Source: Trichosporon coremiiforme
Lineage: Eukaryota > Basidiomycota > Tremellomycetes > Trichosporonales > Trichosporonaceae
Reading direction: 5' to 3'
Assembly: GCA_039545355.1 (NCBI GenBank)
Contig: BCJJ01000007.1
Coordinates: 186,001 to 250,000, forward strand
Length of the DNA stretch: 64,000 bases
The notes under the pieces were generated by a model that did no database searches, was not told the DNA's origin, and saw nothing but the letters and a program-made list of their open reading frames with translations. The translations under genes were made by a program, and so were the position numbers. Shown piece by piece: positions 40,801 to 52,934 of this stretch (within the stretch, counting starts at the first letter, position 1; each line of letters opens with the position of its first letter).

Positions 40801-43644
40801 GTTAGTCGCAAGGAGGTGGCCGGACTGCTCGCGGAGAGCGCCGACCCGTTCCACTCTGGAGCTCTCGCCGAGTACATGCGGCGCTTTGACTTCACGCATA
40901 TCCCGCTGGATGTTGCGCTTCGTCGACTGCTGATGGTTATGTCTCTGCCGAAGGAGACGCAGCAGATTGACCGTGTCGTCGAGGCTTTCTCGAAGCGATA
41001 CGACGAGTGCGAGGCCAATCTTTTCGGGTCCACCGACAACGCGTACGTACTGGCGTTCTCGATGATGATGCTCCACACAGACGCCTTCAACCGTCACAAC
41101 AAGAACAAGATGACGAAGGCGGATTACGTGAAGAACACACGACTCGACGGTGTTTCACCCACCGTGCTCGAAGCGTTCTTTGACAACATCACGTTCACTC
41201 CGTTCGTGTTTATCGACGACGACGACGAGGCCGCCCTCGCCGCAGCGGGCATGGCGCCATCTTCCTCTGCGCGCCCGAACCTCTCTGGCAAGATCGACGT
41301 GTACGACCTGATCGTGGGCGGACAACTGGGATCGCTCCGTGTGGATGTCGAGCGGTACATTCCGCCTGACAGCCCGTTCTCGTGCATGGGCACGCGGCAG
41401 TTCCTGGATGTGGACCGTCTGCAGAAGGCGTTCGCCAACGCGCACCCGTTGCAGTTTGTCAAGTCACGCCCGCGGCGCAAATCCTTGACGCTCACCGGTG
41501 TCGTGGAGCGACCCACGACGCCTGTCCCTAAGGAGGAGATTGCGACGATCAAGATCACCAAGGTCGGACTACTTGGCCGCCGGGAGGACCACTTGCACGG
41601 CAACTCACGCCGGGCGATCCGACGAGGATGGAAGAACTGGAGCGTCGTGCTCACGGGCGCGCAGCTGTTGTTCTTCAAGGACACGATCTGGGCGTTGACG
41701 CTGGTAGAGAAGATCCGAAGCGCGAGCGGCGAGTCGCAGGCGGCGCAGACCACGGCGTTCCAGCCCGACGAGGTCATGAGCGTCAAGGACTGCGTTGCGA
41801 TCTACGACCGCTCGTACGCCGCGACGCCATACACCTTCCGCCTGCTCATTCCCGGAGGCAACTCGTACCTGCTGCAGGCATCTGACGAGCACCAGATGAA
41901 CGAGTGGTTGACGCTCATCAACTACGCGAGCACGTTCAAGACGGCCGGTATCCGCATGCGCCCGCTCGGCATGGACGGCGACAAGGCTGTTCTCGCGGGC
42001 AACGCCGCCGCCGAGTCGCACCGCCGTGACCTTGCTGCCGGCGTTGGCAGCGTCGTCGACCTGCTCCGAAGTGCGGAGAGCAGCAACTACACCCGCGCGG
42101 TTGTGTTCGCGGAATCGGAGACGCAGGAGCCTCTCGCGCCCAAGCCCCGGGCGCTTCGCCGGGTCGGCTCTGTCCGCGCCGTGCCTACTGTCGACATTCG
42201 TGGTGCCAACGACATGGTCGTCGGTGGCAGCGAGCAGTTTGACGCCGTCATGGGCTCGGTGCGCGAGGAGCTTTTGCGCGTCACTTCGCCGGTGCCCGCT
42301 TCAGGCGATGGACCCACGCGTGCCGACCGCCGCCGTGCGCTCATCGAGAGCAAGATTGGGGAGCTCAAGCTACTGGCCGAGCCGGTACAGGCAGCGCTTC
42401 AAGCGGACCTGCGCCTTGCACGCAATCTCGCGCTGCTGACCCCCTTCCAGCGCGCGACAAAGGAGCGCATCGAGTCCGCTCTCCCGGAGCTCGGCGACCG
42501 CATTCGTGCCGACCGAATGGAGCTCTCCAAGCTCCACCTCTGGATCACGATGCTGCTGAAGGACCAAGAGCGGGAAGCGCGCGAGTGGTCATGGGCGAAG
42601 AGCGTCGCGCTGCAAGCGGCTGAGAAGCACCTCGTCAAGACGAAGGGTGGGCGCCGTAACACGGTGGACATTCTGGGCGTGCCGGAGCTGAGTTTGCCCG
42701 ACGCCGATGACGAGGAGCACGAGCTCGAGTTACGTGTAGCCTCGCCAATCCCCTTCCCGGAGCGCGAGGACGTGGCCATTGGCGCGCTCGCCGCCGGTGC
42801 CGCGGGGGCTGGGGCCGTCGGTGTCGGCGTCGCTGGCACGAGTGGTGCTGGTCTGACGACGGGGCTCGCAGCCCAGGGCCACGGCCTTGGCCTTCCCCAC
42901 GCGCAGTACCCGGCGCAGTACCCCTCCTACAGTGTGCCGCTGAAGGACGCCGAGCCCGCCAGTCCCCGCTCCCCACGATCGCCGGGCAGCGAGCGCATGT
43001 CGCAAATCTCCCAGGGCAGTGCCGGCGGATCCGGGAGCGAGTACATGTCCGCGCGATCGAGCATGCTGTCCTTCGAAGCTGAGCTGGACAAGACTTTTGG
43101 CCCTCGCAGTCCGTCGCTCTCGCTCTCGCCGAGCAAGTTCAAGAACAAGGCGCAGGCACAAGCCCACACGCAGGCGATGCTGACTGGCGCGCCGATCCCG
43201 ACGTCGCCGCCACCGGTGCCGCAGAGTCTGGCGAACCTGCAAGTCGGATACCCGTCGCACCACCATCTCTCCGAGCCGACGAGGCACTCGGCCCAGTGGC
43301 TCCCCGACGAGCCGGCGTCGCCACAAGCCCAGTCCTCCCTCCTACTTTCTGCGCCTCAGTCGCACCACTCCTCGAACTCCTCGTCCCATCCCAACTCTCA
43401 CCCGAGTTCCCACCCGAACTCTCACCCGCCCTCCCAGCCTTCGTCGGGAGGCCCCACCCCCTCCCAGCCCACGACGCAGGTCTTCCCCGGCGACCGCTCC
43501 GACGAGTTCCTGAAACCAGAAGATCCGCGCGAACAAGCGGAACACTGGCGCCACACCCGTGCCGCATCCAAGGTGTCGCTGGCGAGGTTGCCGCGGACGA
43601 GTATTGGAGAACTGACGGAGCGGATTCGGCGGGACATCAGCTAG
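37830..43644 (+). CDS. Sec7-PH domain ARF guanine-nucleotide exchange factor (Syt1-like)
   Basis: Two exons, with the start at 37830 and a second exon 38398-43644; the donor is one of several GT sites in 38325-38355, giving about 1,915 aa. The Sec7 domain at about residues 960-1100 starts AEDWLERLESVSRKEVAG and contains the exchange loop MSLPKETQQIDRVVEAF, whose Glu is the catalytic finger, then AYVLAFSMMMLHTDAFN. A PH domain at about 1230-1350 reads AIRRGWKNWSVVLTGAQLLFF to NEWLTLINYAS. The N-terminal ~950 and C-terminal ~450 residues are Ser/Pro-rich and disordered, with an Ala/Gly stretch and an HPNSHPSS repeat near the end. Such proteins activate Arf-family GTPases on Golgi or endosomal membranes. 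Confidence 0.88.
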
Positions 43645-44198
43645 AATTTACGTAGAACTTTTGGTTGTATGATGACTTTGTTATGCTTGAGCGAGCGGCT
43701 GACTGACTGCTTGAGTGGCTAACCCGAGAGACAGACAATGGAGCAAAAGTGCAGGAGAAAGTGTTGGGGCAACATATACATTTCCTTTCTTTTTCCATAC
43801 CAAAACTTACACGGATGAGATAAAGAAGACCAAAAAAAACCGCCGCGCCTCTAAAAAAGCTAAGAGTAGAGTATAGGAGAGTTGAAAGAAGAAATGACCT
43901 AGAAGAACTTAACGATTTGATTTGATAGATAAGGGAGTGTTTACTGGCTCTCATCTGTGATCTGTGGGAGCGCTTATAGTTGGGAGTTGAGGGGGGGGTG
44001 AGGGGGTTGAGCCGCGACATGTGGCAGCTGAAGGAGTGTTCTATCTCTCTTCCAACCAGAGAGAGAGAGAGAGGGGGGGGAGATCGAGGGATCGATGTCG
44101 AGCCACCGAGATGGGTGGAAGACAATGGCGAAGACTGGAGAGGTGGCCATCTATCCAGCGACTCGGCCTATCGGCCTCGTCGAGCCCCATGACCCGCC
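43645..44198. other. 3' region between convergent genes
   Basis: 554 bp with purine-rich runs, including a GA microsatellite near 44059-44085 and a G-run near 43990. No gene is seen. Confidence 0.5.
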
Positions 44199-47100
44199 CT
44201 AAGGAGCCCGGGGCGCGTACTCGCCACTACTCGCAATGAGCGCCTGCACGTCGGGCGTCGCATAAGCGACCTCGGTGGGCGTGCGGATCGTCCAGCTCCG
44301 CTGCGTGCGCAGAATCACAGTCTGCTGCGCCGCATAGTTGCGATAGTCGGCCTCGAACATGTCCTGGTTCGTCTCGATGCCGTCCAGAATCATGTCGACG
44401 TCTTGGATTGTCGCGCTCAGCCCGTCGATCGCTGCCAGGGTTGCGATGTCCCGCCTGGACCGGTGCGGGGAGGACGACACGGTGGCACGCAAATGGTCGC
44501 TCTTCGTCTCGAGGATGCGCTTCGTCTCGCGCAGGATTCGGGTGGCTTGGCCAAAGTTTTTGCGGCTGCCGGCCAGCAGGGCTCGCGTGATCATGTCGCT
44601 TGCGAGAAGCTCCATGCGGCGGCGGACAATGACGCTGTCCGCGGCACTGGAGGAGGGGCTGGACGAAGGAGGCAGGAGAGCCAGGGTCAGGAGGAGCGGG
44701 TTCATCATCCTTGCGGCTGAGCGGCCGGCAAGCGGGTCGTGGAACGTGCAGTCGACCTCTACGACGGGGACCTCCTCCATCCCGCCGTCTTCGAAGGAGC
44801 CGCTCGCCTCGCGCTGTGCCTCGCGCGCGGCGAGCTCCCCGAGCCCGTTGCCGTTCATTCCCGCACTTACGGCGCTGCCTCCGCTATAGGCGCGCGCGAG
44901 GGAGGGGCGGCGGTGGCTCGCTGTGCTGCTCGACTGTTGCCGCGACAGGGGGCGGGTGGGGCCCTCGTCGCCCGAGTCGATCGGGGTCGCGCTCCCATAG
45001 GGCGTGCCGGGCACGGGCTCGGACTCGAGCTCAAAGTCGATCAGGATCTCGCGCACCTCGCCGTGGCGCAGGATGTTGAGGTCGATGTCAATGTCCCTGC
45101 CACTGGAGCTGATGACGGCCTGCGACGCGCCCGACACCTTGACGACGCGGAAGTCGTCGTCCTGGCACGCGAGCCGGAGACCGACCTTGGTCAGCGCAAT
45201 CGACATGAGGCCGCCGATCACGCCCGCCAGCGCGTCGCGCAGGTGGTACCACTCCTTCACGAAGGTGTACGTGCCGTGCGTGTGGTTCGAGATCATCCAC
45301 AGCGGGCTCGGGTCGTGCGCCTTGCCGTACCCGAAGCAGTGGACTGGGATCTTGGCCGCGTCCAGGCGCGCAGTGACGAGGTCCATCTGCTGTCGCTTGA
45401 TCAGGTCCAAGGCGTCGCTGATGAGCACGAGCCCGCCCACGGGGTTCTTCACCTTGCGCTGCAGGATGACGTCGAGCGCGACATTGACGGCCGTCACGAC
45501 GTCGGGCTTGTCCTCCTGTGTCTCGATCTCGAACTCGTCCCCCCGGCCCCCGGCACCGATACCCTCGACAAACGCCTCGAGGCGTTTTCGGCTGTCGTGC
45601 CGCGTCGCATTCAAGAGGGGTGTGCGGCGCACGACGGCGTTTGGGCCCAGCTCGGCCGCGACGATCGACACGCGGTCCCGTGGTCCCATGGTCGCGAGCA
45701 CAAAGTGGAGGGCGGTACGCATGAGGCGCGTCTTGAGTGGCAGCGCCGCGCCGGGGGACAGCGCCGGCGTCGCGATGGCGAGCACAATGTCGATTGGCGT
45801 GTGGTGCGGCGCGATGGGGACGTTGAACGCCAGCGCTCCGGGACAAGGCGCAGGGCACGAGGCAGTGCACGCCTCACTCGCGTCGGAGAAGAGGTTCATC
45901 GTGCTGCCCTGCACGGCCGCGATGGGGCGGGCACTACCGCCGCCACCGGACGAGGTCGTGCTGTGCGCGCGGGAGGGCGGGCGCTGCTGTTGGCCAAGGA
46001 GCTTCTCAACCTTGCCATTACTGCCATTGGTCACGTTGGCGACCAGGGCGTCGTCGATGAGACGCCGGATCGTCGAGCGCCACATCTCGTGACTGTTCCG
46101 GTCAGAGAAGGAGATGACGATGCTGTCCACGCCGTGCTCCTGCGTCTCGAGCGTGAGCGCGATGCTGAGCTCGCTGACCGTGCTCGAGTCCGTCACCTGG
46201 TGCACGTCGCGGAGGAAGATACGCCCACGCATGCGCAGGACGCTCTCGTTCGGGCTCTCGGGCTGCGACTTCTTGAAGATGCTGCCGGTGATGCCAGACT
46301 TGCGCTCTTCGGAGACACAGATCAGCGCGTCCTGGAACAGGTACAGGTGGAAGTCCTGCACGTTGGACGCCTTGCGCACCTTGAGAATGTCGAAGAGGCA
46401 CAGCGCGCCCACGTTCTCGAGCCCGCTGTACTTGTACGCCACGAGGCGGCGCTTCAGGTCCGCGAGCACGTTGGCGAACGGTGTCTTCTGCGCCTGGAGG
46501 CCAGACATGACACTCTCGTGGAACGAGCCTGAGCTGCTGGGCGAAGGCGGCAGGTTGGCGTACGAGTCTGCGGCGCTCGTGCGACGCTGGCGGGCGGGAT
46601 ACTTGGACCGGTCGGCAGCAGGGGGAACCTCGACGACGACGAGCGCAGTGACGTTCTGCTTGCCCGTCTTGGAGCGGCGCACGGACTGGAACTCAGGCCG
46701 GACCTCGATGCGCGGGACAACGACCTGCAGGGGCGGGGCCTCGGCCGGCGGTGTCCGGCTGCTGATCGGCGATGTTGGGCTTGGCGCGGGCTCGAGCGGG
46801 TCATCTGATTGCGGGTCGACAATCTCGTATCCTGACGAGGCGGACTCGCTGCCACCCATGAGCGTGGCGAGCTCTGGTATGTCAGTTCGTGCCGGGAAGG
46901 GAGCAACTCACTGTTCTTGCCAGAACTGCGGTCGTTGCCATTGACACGCATCGGTTGGCGACAAACGCCGCACACGCCAATGTTCTTCTGCGATCCCTCG
47001 GGAGGTACGGGGCCGTACACGGTAACGAAGCACTCCTAGTCTGTCAGCTACTACGTGGTCGACTTAGCTCACCTCGTGGAGGGCGTGGCCGCACTCGGGA

Positions 47101-48619
47101 ACAACGTGGGGCTTCTCGCCCGGAAGACGGAAGGTGAAGCTCATGCTCTCGCAGCAGACGGGACAGTCGGGGTCCCCCTGCTCGTCCTCTGGCGAGGCCA
47201 GTGCGACCTGATGGGCAGGGACGGCCAGGGCAGGCATCTTGAAGTTGTCGTTTGGGCTTGGGAACGCGTGCGAAGGAACCGCCGGGAGCGAGCCGGCAGG
47301 AGGGGTGGGGTGGTCCGCAGGATGGTTGGGGGAAGGAGCACGGCCCGAGGCGAAGGGGTGGCTCGCAGGGGTTTTGGGCTTGGACGTGGCCGAGTTGGTG
47401 GACGAGATGGTGCTCGACCGCTGTGTGCGGGGCGACAGCGAGACAGTGGGCAACCCAGGCGTCGGCGTGTACTGCCTGCGGGCGGGGAGCGTGGTATGCT
47501 GCAGCTGCAGCGCAGAGGGGCGCTCACGGTAGTGGTTTTGACCGTGGCCGTGGCCCCCCTGGCTGTCGCGAGCCCACCCGTCGTCGGAGTCAATTGTCGA
47601 CGGTCGCCGGTCTGATTGTTGCGCCGAGCGCCCGTTCGCGCCGCCGTTCGTCTGCGTCTGCGAGTACTCCTCCTCGAACACTGTGGACACCGTCCCCCGC
47701 TCACCGACAGGGTACAGGGGACCAGAGGTCGAGCGCTGCATCGTCGCGCTCGGGAGTGACTGCGTATACTCGCTTCCGGAAAGGGACGAGATCGTGTACT
47801 GCGAGAGACGCCGGTTGTCGACCTCTTTGTTCGCCACTGATCCAGAAGAACTCGACTCAGATCCGTGTTGCAGGTGCGCGGGGAGCGGGTCCAAGCGCAG
47901 CGTCGAGCTTCGCGGCGACAGCGACAGGGGAAGAGTGTTGGGAGTCTGCGATTGCATCGGGAGGGGAGGCCGGTTCTGGCTCGCTAGTCGCTGAGCAGAG
48001 GTTTGTCCAGACGTCGATTGCGGAGTGAGCGGTGGTAAGGGGATGTGGTGAGGGGTCGGGGGTGAAGAACGGGCATCGATCTCGACGACAACACCGTTAT
48101 TGTCCACTGCAGGGCGCGTCAGCTAGAGCTCTCTCGCCACTGTCACTGTCATTGTGACGGCCGAAACAGATCATATTGTTGTCCTGCCAACCGCTCGAAA
48201 CAGTGAGGAATGGGTGGGCAGGAGAAATCTTGGAAACGTACCGTCCTTGGAAGAGGGCCTGCCGACGGATCGCGCCCGGTCCGAGTCTGGCTGCGAGTGA
48301 GACCATGTCGGCGACATGGGCTCGACCGACGACGGCTTGCGTCTGGGCGACTTGGTCGCTGCTCTTCCGCCTCCCGGAGGGTGCACCGTCTGGTTCAGCG
48401 GCTGTCCCGGCGGCAGCATCATGCTGTCCAGATAGCCGCCTCCACCATACGCAGGCTTCTTCTTCTTCTTCTTTTCGACTGGCTTCGCTGGCGCTGCGAT
48501 GAGTCAGTTTTCGTTCCATCAGAATGCTAGCAGCGCCAGAGACATTGGAGCCACGGAGCCACACGGCGGTATGCACAGAAGTGTGACTGATCACCTGGCC
48601 GGCTTATCGCCATCGCCAT
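44199..48619 (-). CDS. RING-PH-VWA protein, Far1/Ste5-type scaffold candidate
   Basis: Five exons (48619-48595, 48493-48242, 48106-47073, 47035-46912, 46873-44199) give 1,369 aa. The RING lies at about 415-470: CPVCCESMSFTF, PECGHALHEECF and VCGVCRQPM. A PH-like domain at about 620-755 includes LCLFDILKVRKASN, FHLYLFQDALICV and DRNSHEMWRSTIRRLI. A von Willebrand A domain at about 830-1030 starts PIDIVLAIATPAL and has VGGLVLISDALDLI. RING, PH and VWA in this order is the architecture of yeast Far1 and Ste5, which tether the pheromone MAPK cascade or polarity factors to G-beta-gamma; assignment to that family is inference. The 25-nt first exon is doubtful: the second exon also joins in phase to the upstream reading frame, which may be part of the same gene. 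Confidence 0.75.
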
Positions 48620-48693
48620 TCAGCCAACACATTTCAGCCGCGCCGCAGCCGCCGGTTATCCCGAACCTAAGAGGAACAGCGATCCCGCGACTT

Positions 48694-50187
48694 TCACTCA
48701 CTCTCGTCGTCGTCCTTGTTCTTTCGGCCGAACCATCCTCCCTTCTTCTTCGGTTTCTCCTTTATCGATTTCGTGTCGTGGATCGAGGCGCTCGACGTCG
48801 TCGTTGGCGACAGGGGCGAGCCGTCGTTGGACAAGCCCTGCGAGGGCGCGGGCGAGGGGAGGGGTGACGGCCTCGGCGACGTCTTCCGTCCAAGGCTGTT
48901 GCCGTTGGAGACGTAGGTGGGGTGGCCGTGGCCGTACTCGGGGGGGAACATGCGGGGAGTGTAAAGATGAGGATTCCAACGCTCCATTTTCGGGTGTGAT
49001 GGGGGGCTTTCTACTTGGTCATGAACGTCGATAGGGAGCCCAGGGGCGACAGCGAGCACAGGGGGTCCGACCGCTGTGACGGAAGGGACGCAAGTGGCCT
49101 TGCTATCGTCGTCGAGAGGGTTGTGAGGGTTGTGAGGGTTGTGAGGGTCGCAAGAGTCGGGGTCCTGGTGGTGGTCGATAGGAGGAGCCTGCTGGTCGGA
49201 AGAGAGAGGGTCGGGGGATTCGTTGAGAGGAGACTGAGGAGTCTTGAGCGTACTCGCGTCCTTGGAGTCAGGTAGGGGAGGCAGGGCAAGAGCGGTCTGG
49301 CGCTTCTGGGCGCCTGTGGGGTATGTGAGGTGGTATGGGTAGGCGGTTACCTGAGGAGGAGTGATAGCTGGAGGAGGGGCGGACAAGTCTAAAGAGGGCA
49401 ATGACAAGGAGGGTAGCAGGGGTTGGTTCAGGTGAAGGGAGTCTTGGTGATCTTGGACTGGATCGGAGTCTGAGGGTGAGTACGAGTGGTGATGGTCGCC
49501 TGGGACTGGCAGTTCTAGATGAAGTGGCTCCAGCGTCGGCGAGTCATCGTCCTTTGGTACAGACCCAGAGAGCCCAGAGTGTCCCGGGTGTGATGTCGGG
49601 GTGGGATTGCCCGCTGTGTCCAATGTGCGATCGAAGTGCTCTGAAATGCTTGGTATCCGAGATGCGGTATGCAGCTTTGCGCGCTCTGCAGGCTCTGGCG
49701 CGTCGCTTGCAAGACGTGCCGAGCGTGCAGAGCGTGCAGAGCGAACATCGATAAAGCCCAAGTGGTCGCTTTGGGAGACTTCGGACCCTGGATGCACGGA
49801 CCGGCTGGCGTTCCAGCCCTGCAGCCCTTCGCTCGCGTCACCGTCCGACGCACCGTCCATGGTGGGTTCCCTGTCTCCCTTGTCTCCCTTGTCTCCCTTG
49901 CACCCCCTGCTCTCCCTGCTCCCCTTGCACATCTCATTGTCGACTGTCCCGAGCACCTCATCGCCATGACCAAAGATAACCCCCCCGCAATCGTTCTCTT
50001 CGTATTTGTCCCGCTGGCCGGCGTCGTGGGTGTAAGCCGGAGTACTTCCGGCCTCCACCGCTACCGGCTGCGCGCCATCCAAGTCGCCGGTCGTCTTTGA
50101 ACCAGCATCTGGAACGGACCCCACTTGGCCACCAGTGGCCCCGGCCCCAGCCCCAGGACCAGGACCAGGACCAGGACCAGGACCAGG

Positions 50188-50222
<35 letters not shown>

Positions 50223-52934
50223 GACTACGGGCGGATGAATGTTCATGCCAGCTGCTGCTTGGCAAGCTCGGGCAGCTCGGGCAGCTTGGGTCGGGCGAAG
50301 CAGACGGCGCTGTCATCAACGAAGCCCCCGATTCGCCCGAAGCCCCCGAATGCGAAGTCGCAGAGGCACCATACACACCATCAGAAGCGTTCAAGAGGTG
50401 ATCGTACACATGGTGCGGATGCTGCGGATGCTGCGGATGCTGCGGATGCTGCGGATGCTGGGGGAAGGAGGGCGAGCGGGGGCTGGACGCGGTGGACGCA
50501 CGCGACGAGGAGGGGAGGTAGTGATACCGCTGGAAGCGCTGGTATGGCTCTGTGGCGTAGCGGGCGTGGTAGGCTTGGTTGGCTTGGTTGGCTTGGTTGG
50601 CTTGGTTGGCGTAGTAAGGGCTCGCCGGGCTTGCGGGCAGGGCGGGGCTGTGGGGCCCGTGCGCAGAGGTGGGAGTGACGGGAAGCGGTACGGCGGGCAG
50701 CGTTCGCTCGCCGGGTGTAGGCGTGGCGTACGCACTGTGCGCTCTGGCTTGGCCGGCTTGGAGGGCGTGCAAGCCGTGCAAGCTGTGCAAGGCTTGGTGT
50801 TCGTGTCCATTGTGATTGTGGTCGAACGAGCTCCTCGCGCTGTCACTCGCACTCGCACTCGCAGAGTGAGACGCAGAGACAGACCCGGACCTGGCCGAAA
50901 AGTAAGGGACGCCGTGCTCGGGCCCCCGGTCCGCCCCCTCCGTCCCCTCGATCCCCTCACTGTCTCGAGAGTCCCTGCAAGTCCTGGAACTTTTGGCCCC
51001 GACATGACTTCCACCAGAGTGCGACGCAGCTGGCGAATCCGTCCTGTGCCCAACGCTGAGCGAGCGCCTCAGCCCGAACAGCGACAGCGACAGCGGCCCA
51101 CGACCCCTGCGGCCACCGAGCCCGCCCAGCCCCAGCCCGTGCCCATGCCTCGGACCAGGCGGGAACAGACTGTCGATGCGTGTCGAATGCGGGTCGCCCT
51201 TCATCCCTCGAGACGCAAAGGAAAACGAATGGGACGGATGGTCGTGCTCCGCAGGGCTCGTCGCCGCCCTTCGATTCGGGGGGCGCGTGACTCGGCCACT
51301 TGGAGCTGTTGCAGTGCGATCGGAACCAGTGCGTGCGCCGCGATCGGTGCGAATGACAGAAGCTGCAGCAGCAGGCGTCGCAGGCGCAGCGGTGGACGCT
51401 GGAGACGCAGATGGAAATGTCGCAAGAGCAGGGCAAGGGGCAGGGGCAAGCGCAGGGGTGACGGTTTGATCGACAGTCGCGAAACTTCGTAGCGGCGAAA
51501 GGTCGAACGGTATGCCGGCGAGAAGGTCTTCCTCTTCTTTTTCCTCGTCGCTGCTGTCGTCGCTGTCGTCGTCTGAGTCAAAGACAGGAGCTGAATGATG
51601 GTTGAGGAGTAACGAGGTGCAAGACGAAGTTTGCAGAACCAGCGTTGGAAGTGATGGCAACGAGCGCCGTCGACCAGCGTGCTCCGTTCCAACCGTTGCT
51701 TGCATCGGGGCCATCGGCGGCATGGCTGAGCTGCGCCTTCCATGGCTTCCAGCATATCCTACGCCAACAGGACAGCCGTTGGCCCCGCCTATGCCCCCTA
51801 GCCCCGGCAAGCGTCCCGTGGCGAGATCTGGATCGCCTCGTGAGTCACTCGTCGCAGTGCTATTGTTCCGCCAGGCGGCGGAAGCGCCATTGTTAGTCCC
51901 TCTGCCGCCTCCTCCTCCTCCGAGACGGCCGACTAAGGCTACTTTTGCTCCCCCTTTCGCCACTTCTGCAATACGGCTCTGGGAGCGAAACGACAGCGGC
52001 TTCGGGTCTGTCAGGTCTGCCGCAGAGGCCAGAGCCAGCAGTCCCAGCATCGGGTCGAACGGATCGTCACTGGAATCGCTGGTATCACTGGAATCACTGG
52101 AATCGCTCGTCGAAGCAGGCGAGTGTGGTCTACTCGGAAGACGGGGCGTATGGGGAAAGCACGCTTCAGGTGGCGTCTCTGGCGCCAGCTGCTGCACCAG
52201 TGAGCCCGGTGAGCCAGGGGAGGCCGCAAGTGACACGGAGCAGAGGGCCCACTGGGTCTGTCCCGTCTCCGTGACTTCAGACCAGTCGGAACTGCCGTCC
52301 GAATCGTACTCGTTGCCTGCAGCTTGTGGCAGTGCCAGCGACAGAGACGGGAGGTCCAGCACAGCACCGGACGTACCGGACGCTGTGGAGATCTGGGGGA
52401 CAGCGGTGCCGGCGGGACAGCTATGAGCATTAAGCGGATTGGGACAGGGCCAGACGGCTCGTGGCGTGCTGTGCGGCATGCTGGGCGGCATGTGGCGGCT
52501 GTGGCTCACGTTGTGGCTCAGGGACTCGTCTGGGTCCGTGTCGCTGCATGTCAACATCAACGTCTCATCTTCTCTTGCGCGACCCTTGCTTTCTCCCACA
52601 TCAACGCACACACACGGGCAAGCAAGGCAAGAGGGCAAAGGGGGAGAAATACTCACTCTAGCACGATGTGAATTCCAGCGGTGGACGCCGCGGCCAGGCT
52701 CGCCACAGACCCGGAGGGACTGTGCGGCCATGGCGTCTCCAGCCCATAGCCTCTGTAGCGATGCTCGGGCGACTCAAGCAGGTCCACGACCTGATCCGGT
52801 CCCTCGGTCGTGACCAGATTCAAAGCAGGCAGGGACGGGTTCCGCTTCGGTCGTCTCTCCTCAAAGGTAACTTCCACCCATTCCTCGACTGCCGGCTCGA
52901 ACGGCTCGTTTTCGGCGCGTTCGGCGTGTATCAT
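48694..52934 (-). CDS. Large low-complexity protein (possibly 5' part of the RING-PH-VWA gene)
   Basis: Exon 1, 52934-52657, and exon 2, 52543-48694, with a 113-nt intron (GTGAGT...TTGACATGCAG), give 1,375 aa. Only the first ~90 residues look ordered (EEWVEVTFEERRPKRNPSLP, VDLLESPEHRYRGYGLETP). The rest is Ser/Pro/Gly/Asp-rich with codon-scale repeats: Gly-Pro and Gly-Ser runs, (QHP)n, (NQA)n and (NPH)n. The C-terminus is basic-acidic, KEKPKKKGGWFGRKNKDDDE. No domain is recognised. The stop codon overlaps a perfect GTGAGT donor at 48701-48696, and splicing from there to 48493 keeps the frame into the RING gene (predicted fusion 2,734 aa). Both models are internally consistent. Confidence 0.6.
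49108..49150 (+). repeat. GTTGTGAGG triplet-phase repeat
   Basis: Three to four 9-bp units coding (NPH)n on the minus strand within the low-complexity gene. Confidence 0.75.
50152..50222 (+). repeat. CCAGGA / CCAGAA hexamer repeat
   Basis: About twelve 6-bp units encoding alternating Gly-Pro then Gly-Ser dipeptides on the minus strand. Confidence 0.85.
50413..50461 (+). repeat. GGATGCTGC repeat
   Basis: Five 9-bp units coding (QHP)n on the minus strand. Confidence 0.85.
50570..50609 (+). repeat. TTGGTTGGC repeat
   Basis: Four 9-bp units coding (NQA)n on the minus strand. Confidence 0.85.

Noticed and set aside
44739..46532. 597-codon plus-strand open frame
   Set aside because: It is the antisense shadow of the VWA-coding exon; composition is Arg/Val/Glu-rich with no domain, as expected from GC-rich coding DNA read backwards.
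50239..51492. 417-codon plus-strand open frame
   Set aside because: Antisense of the low-complexity gene; the minus frame has a splice-consistent upstream exon and the plus frame has none.
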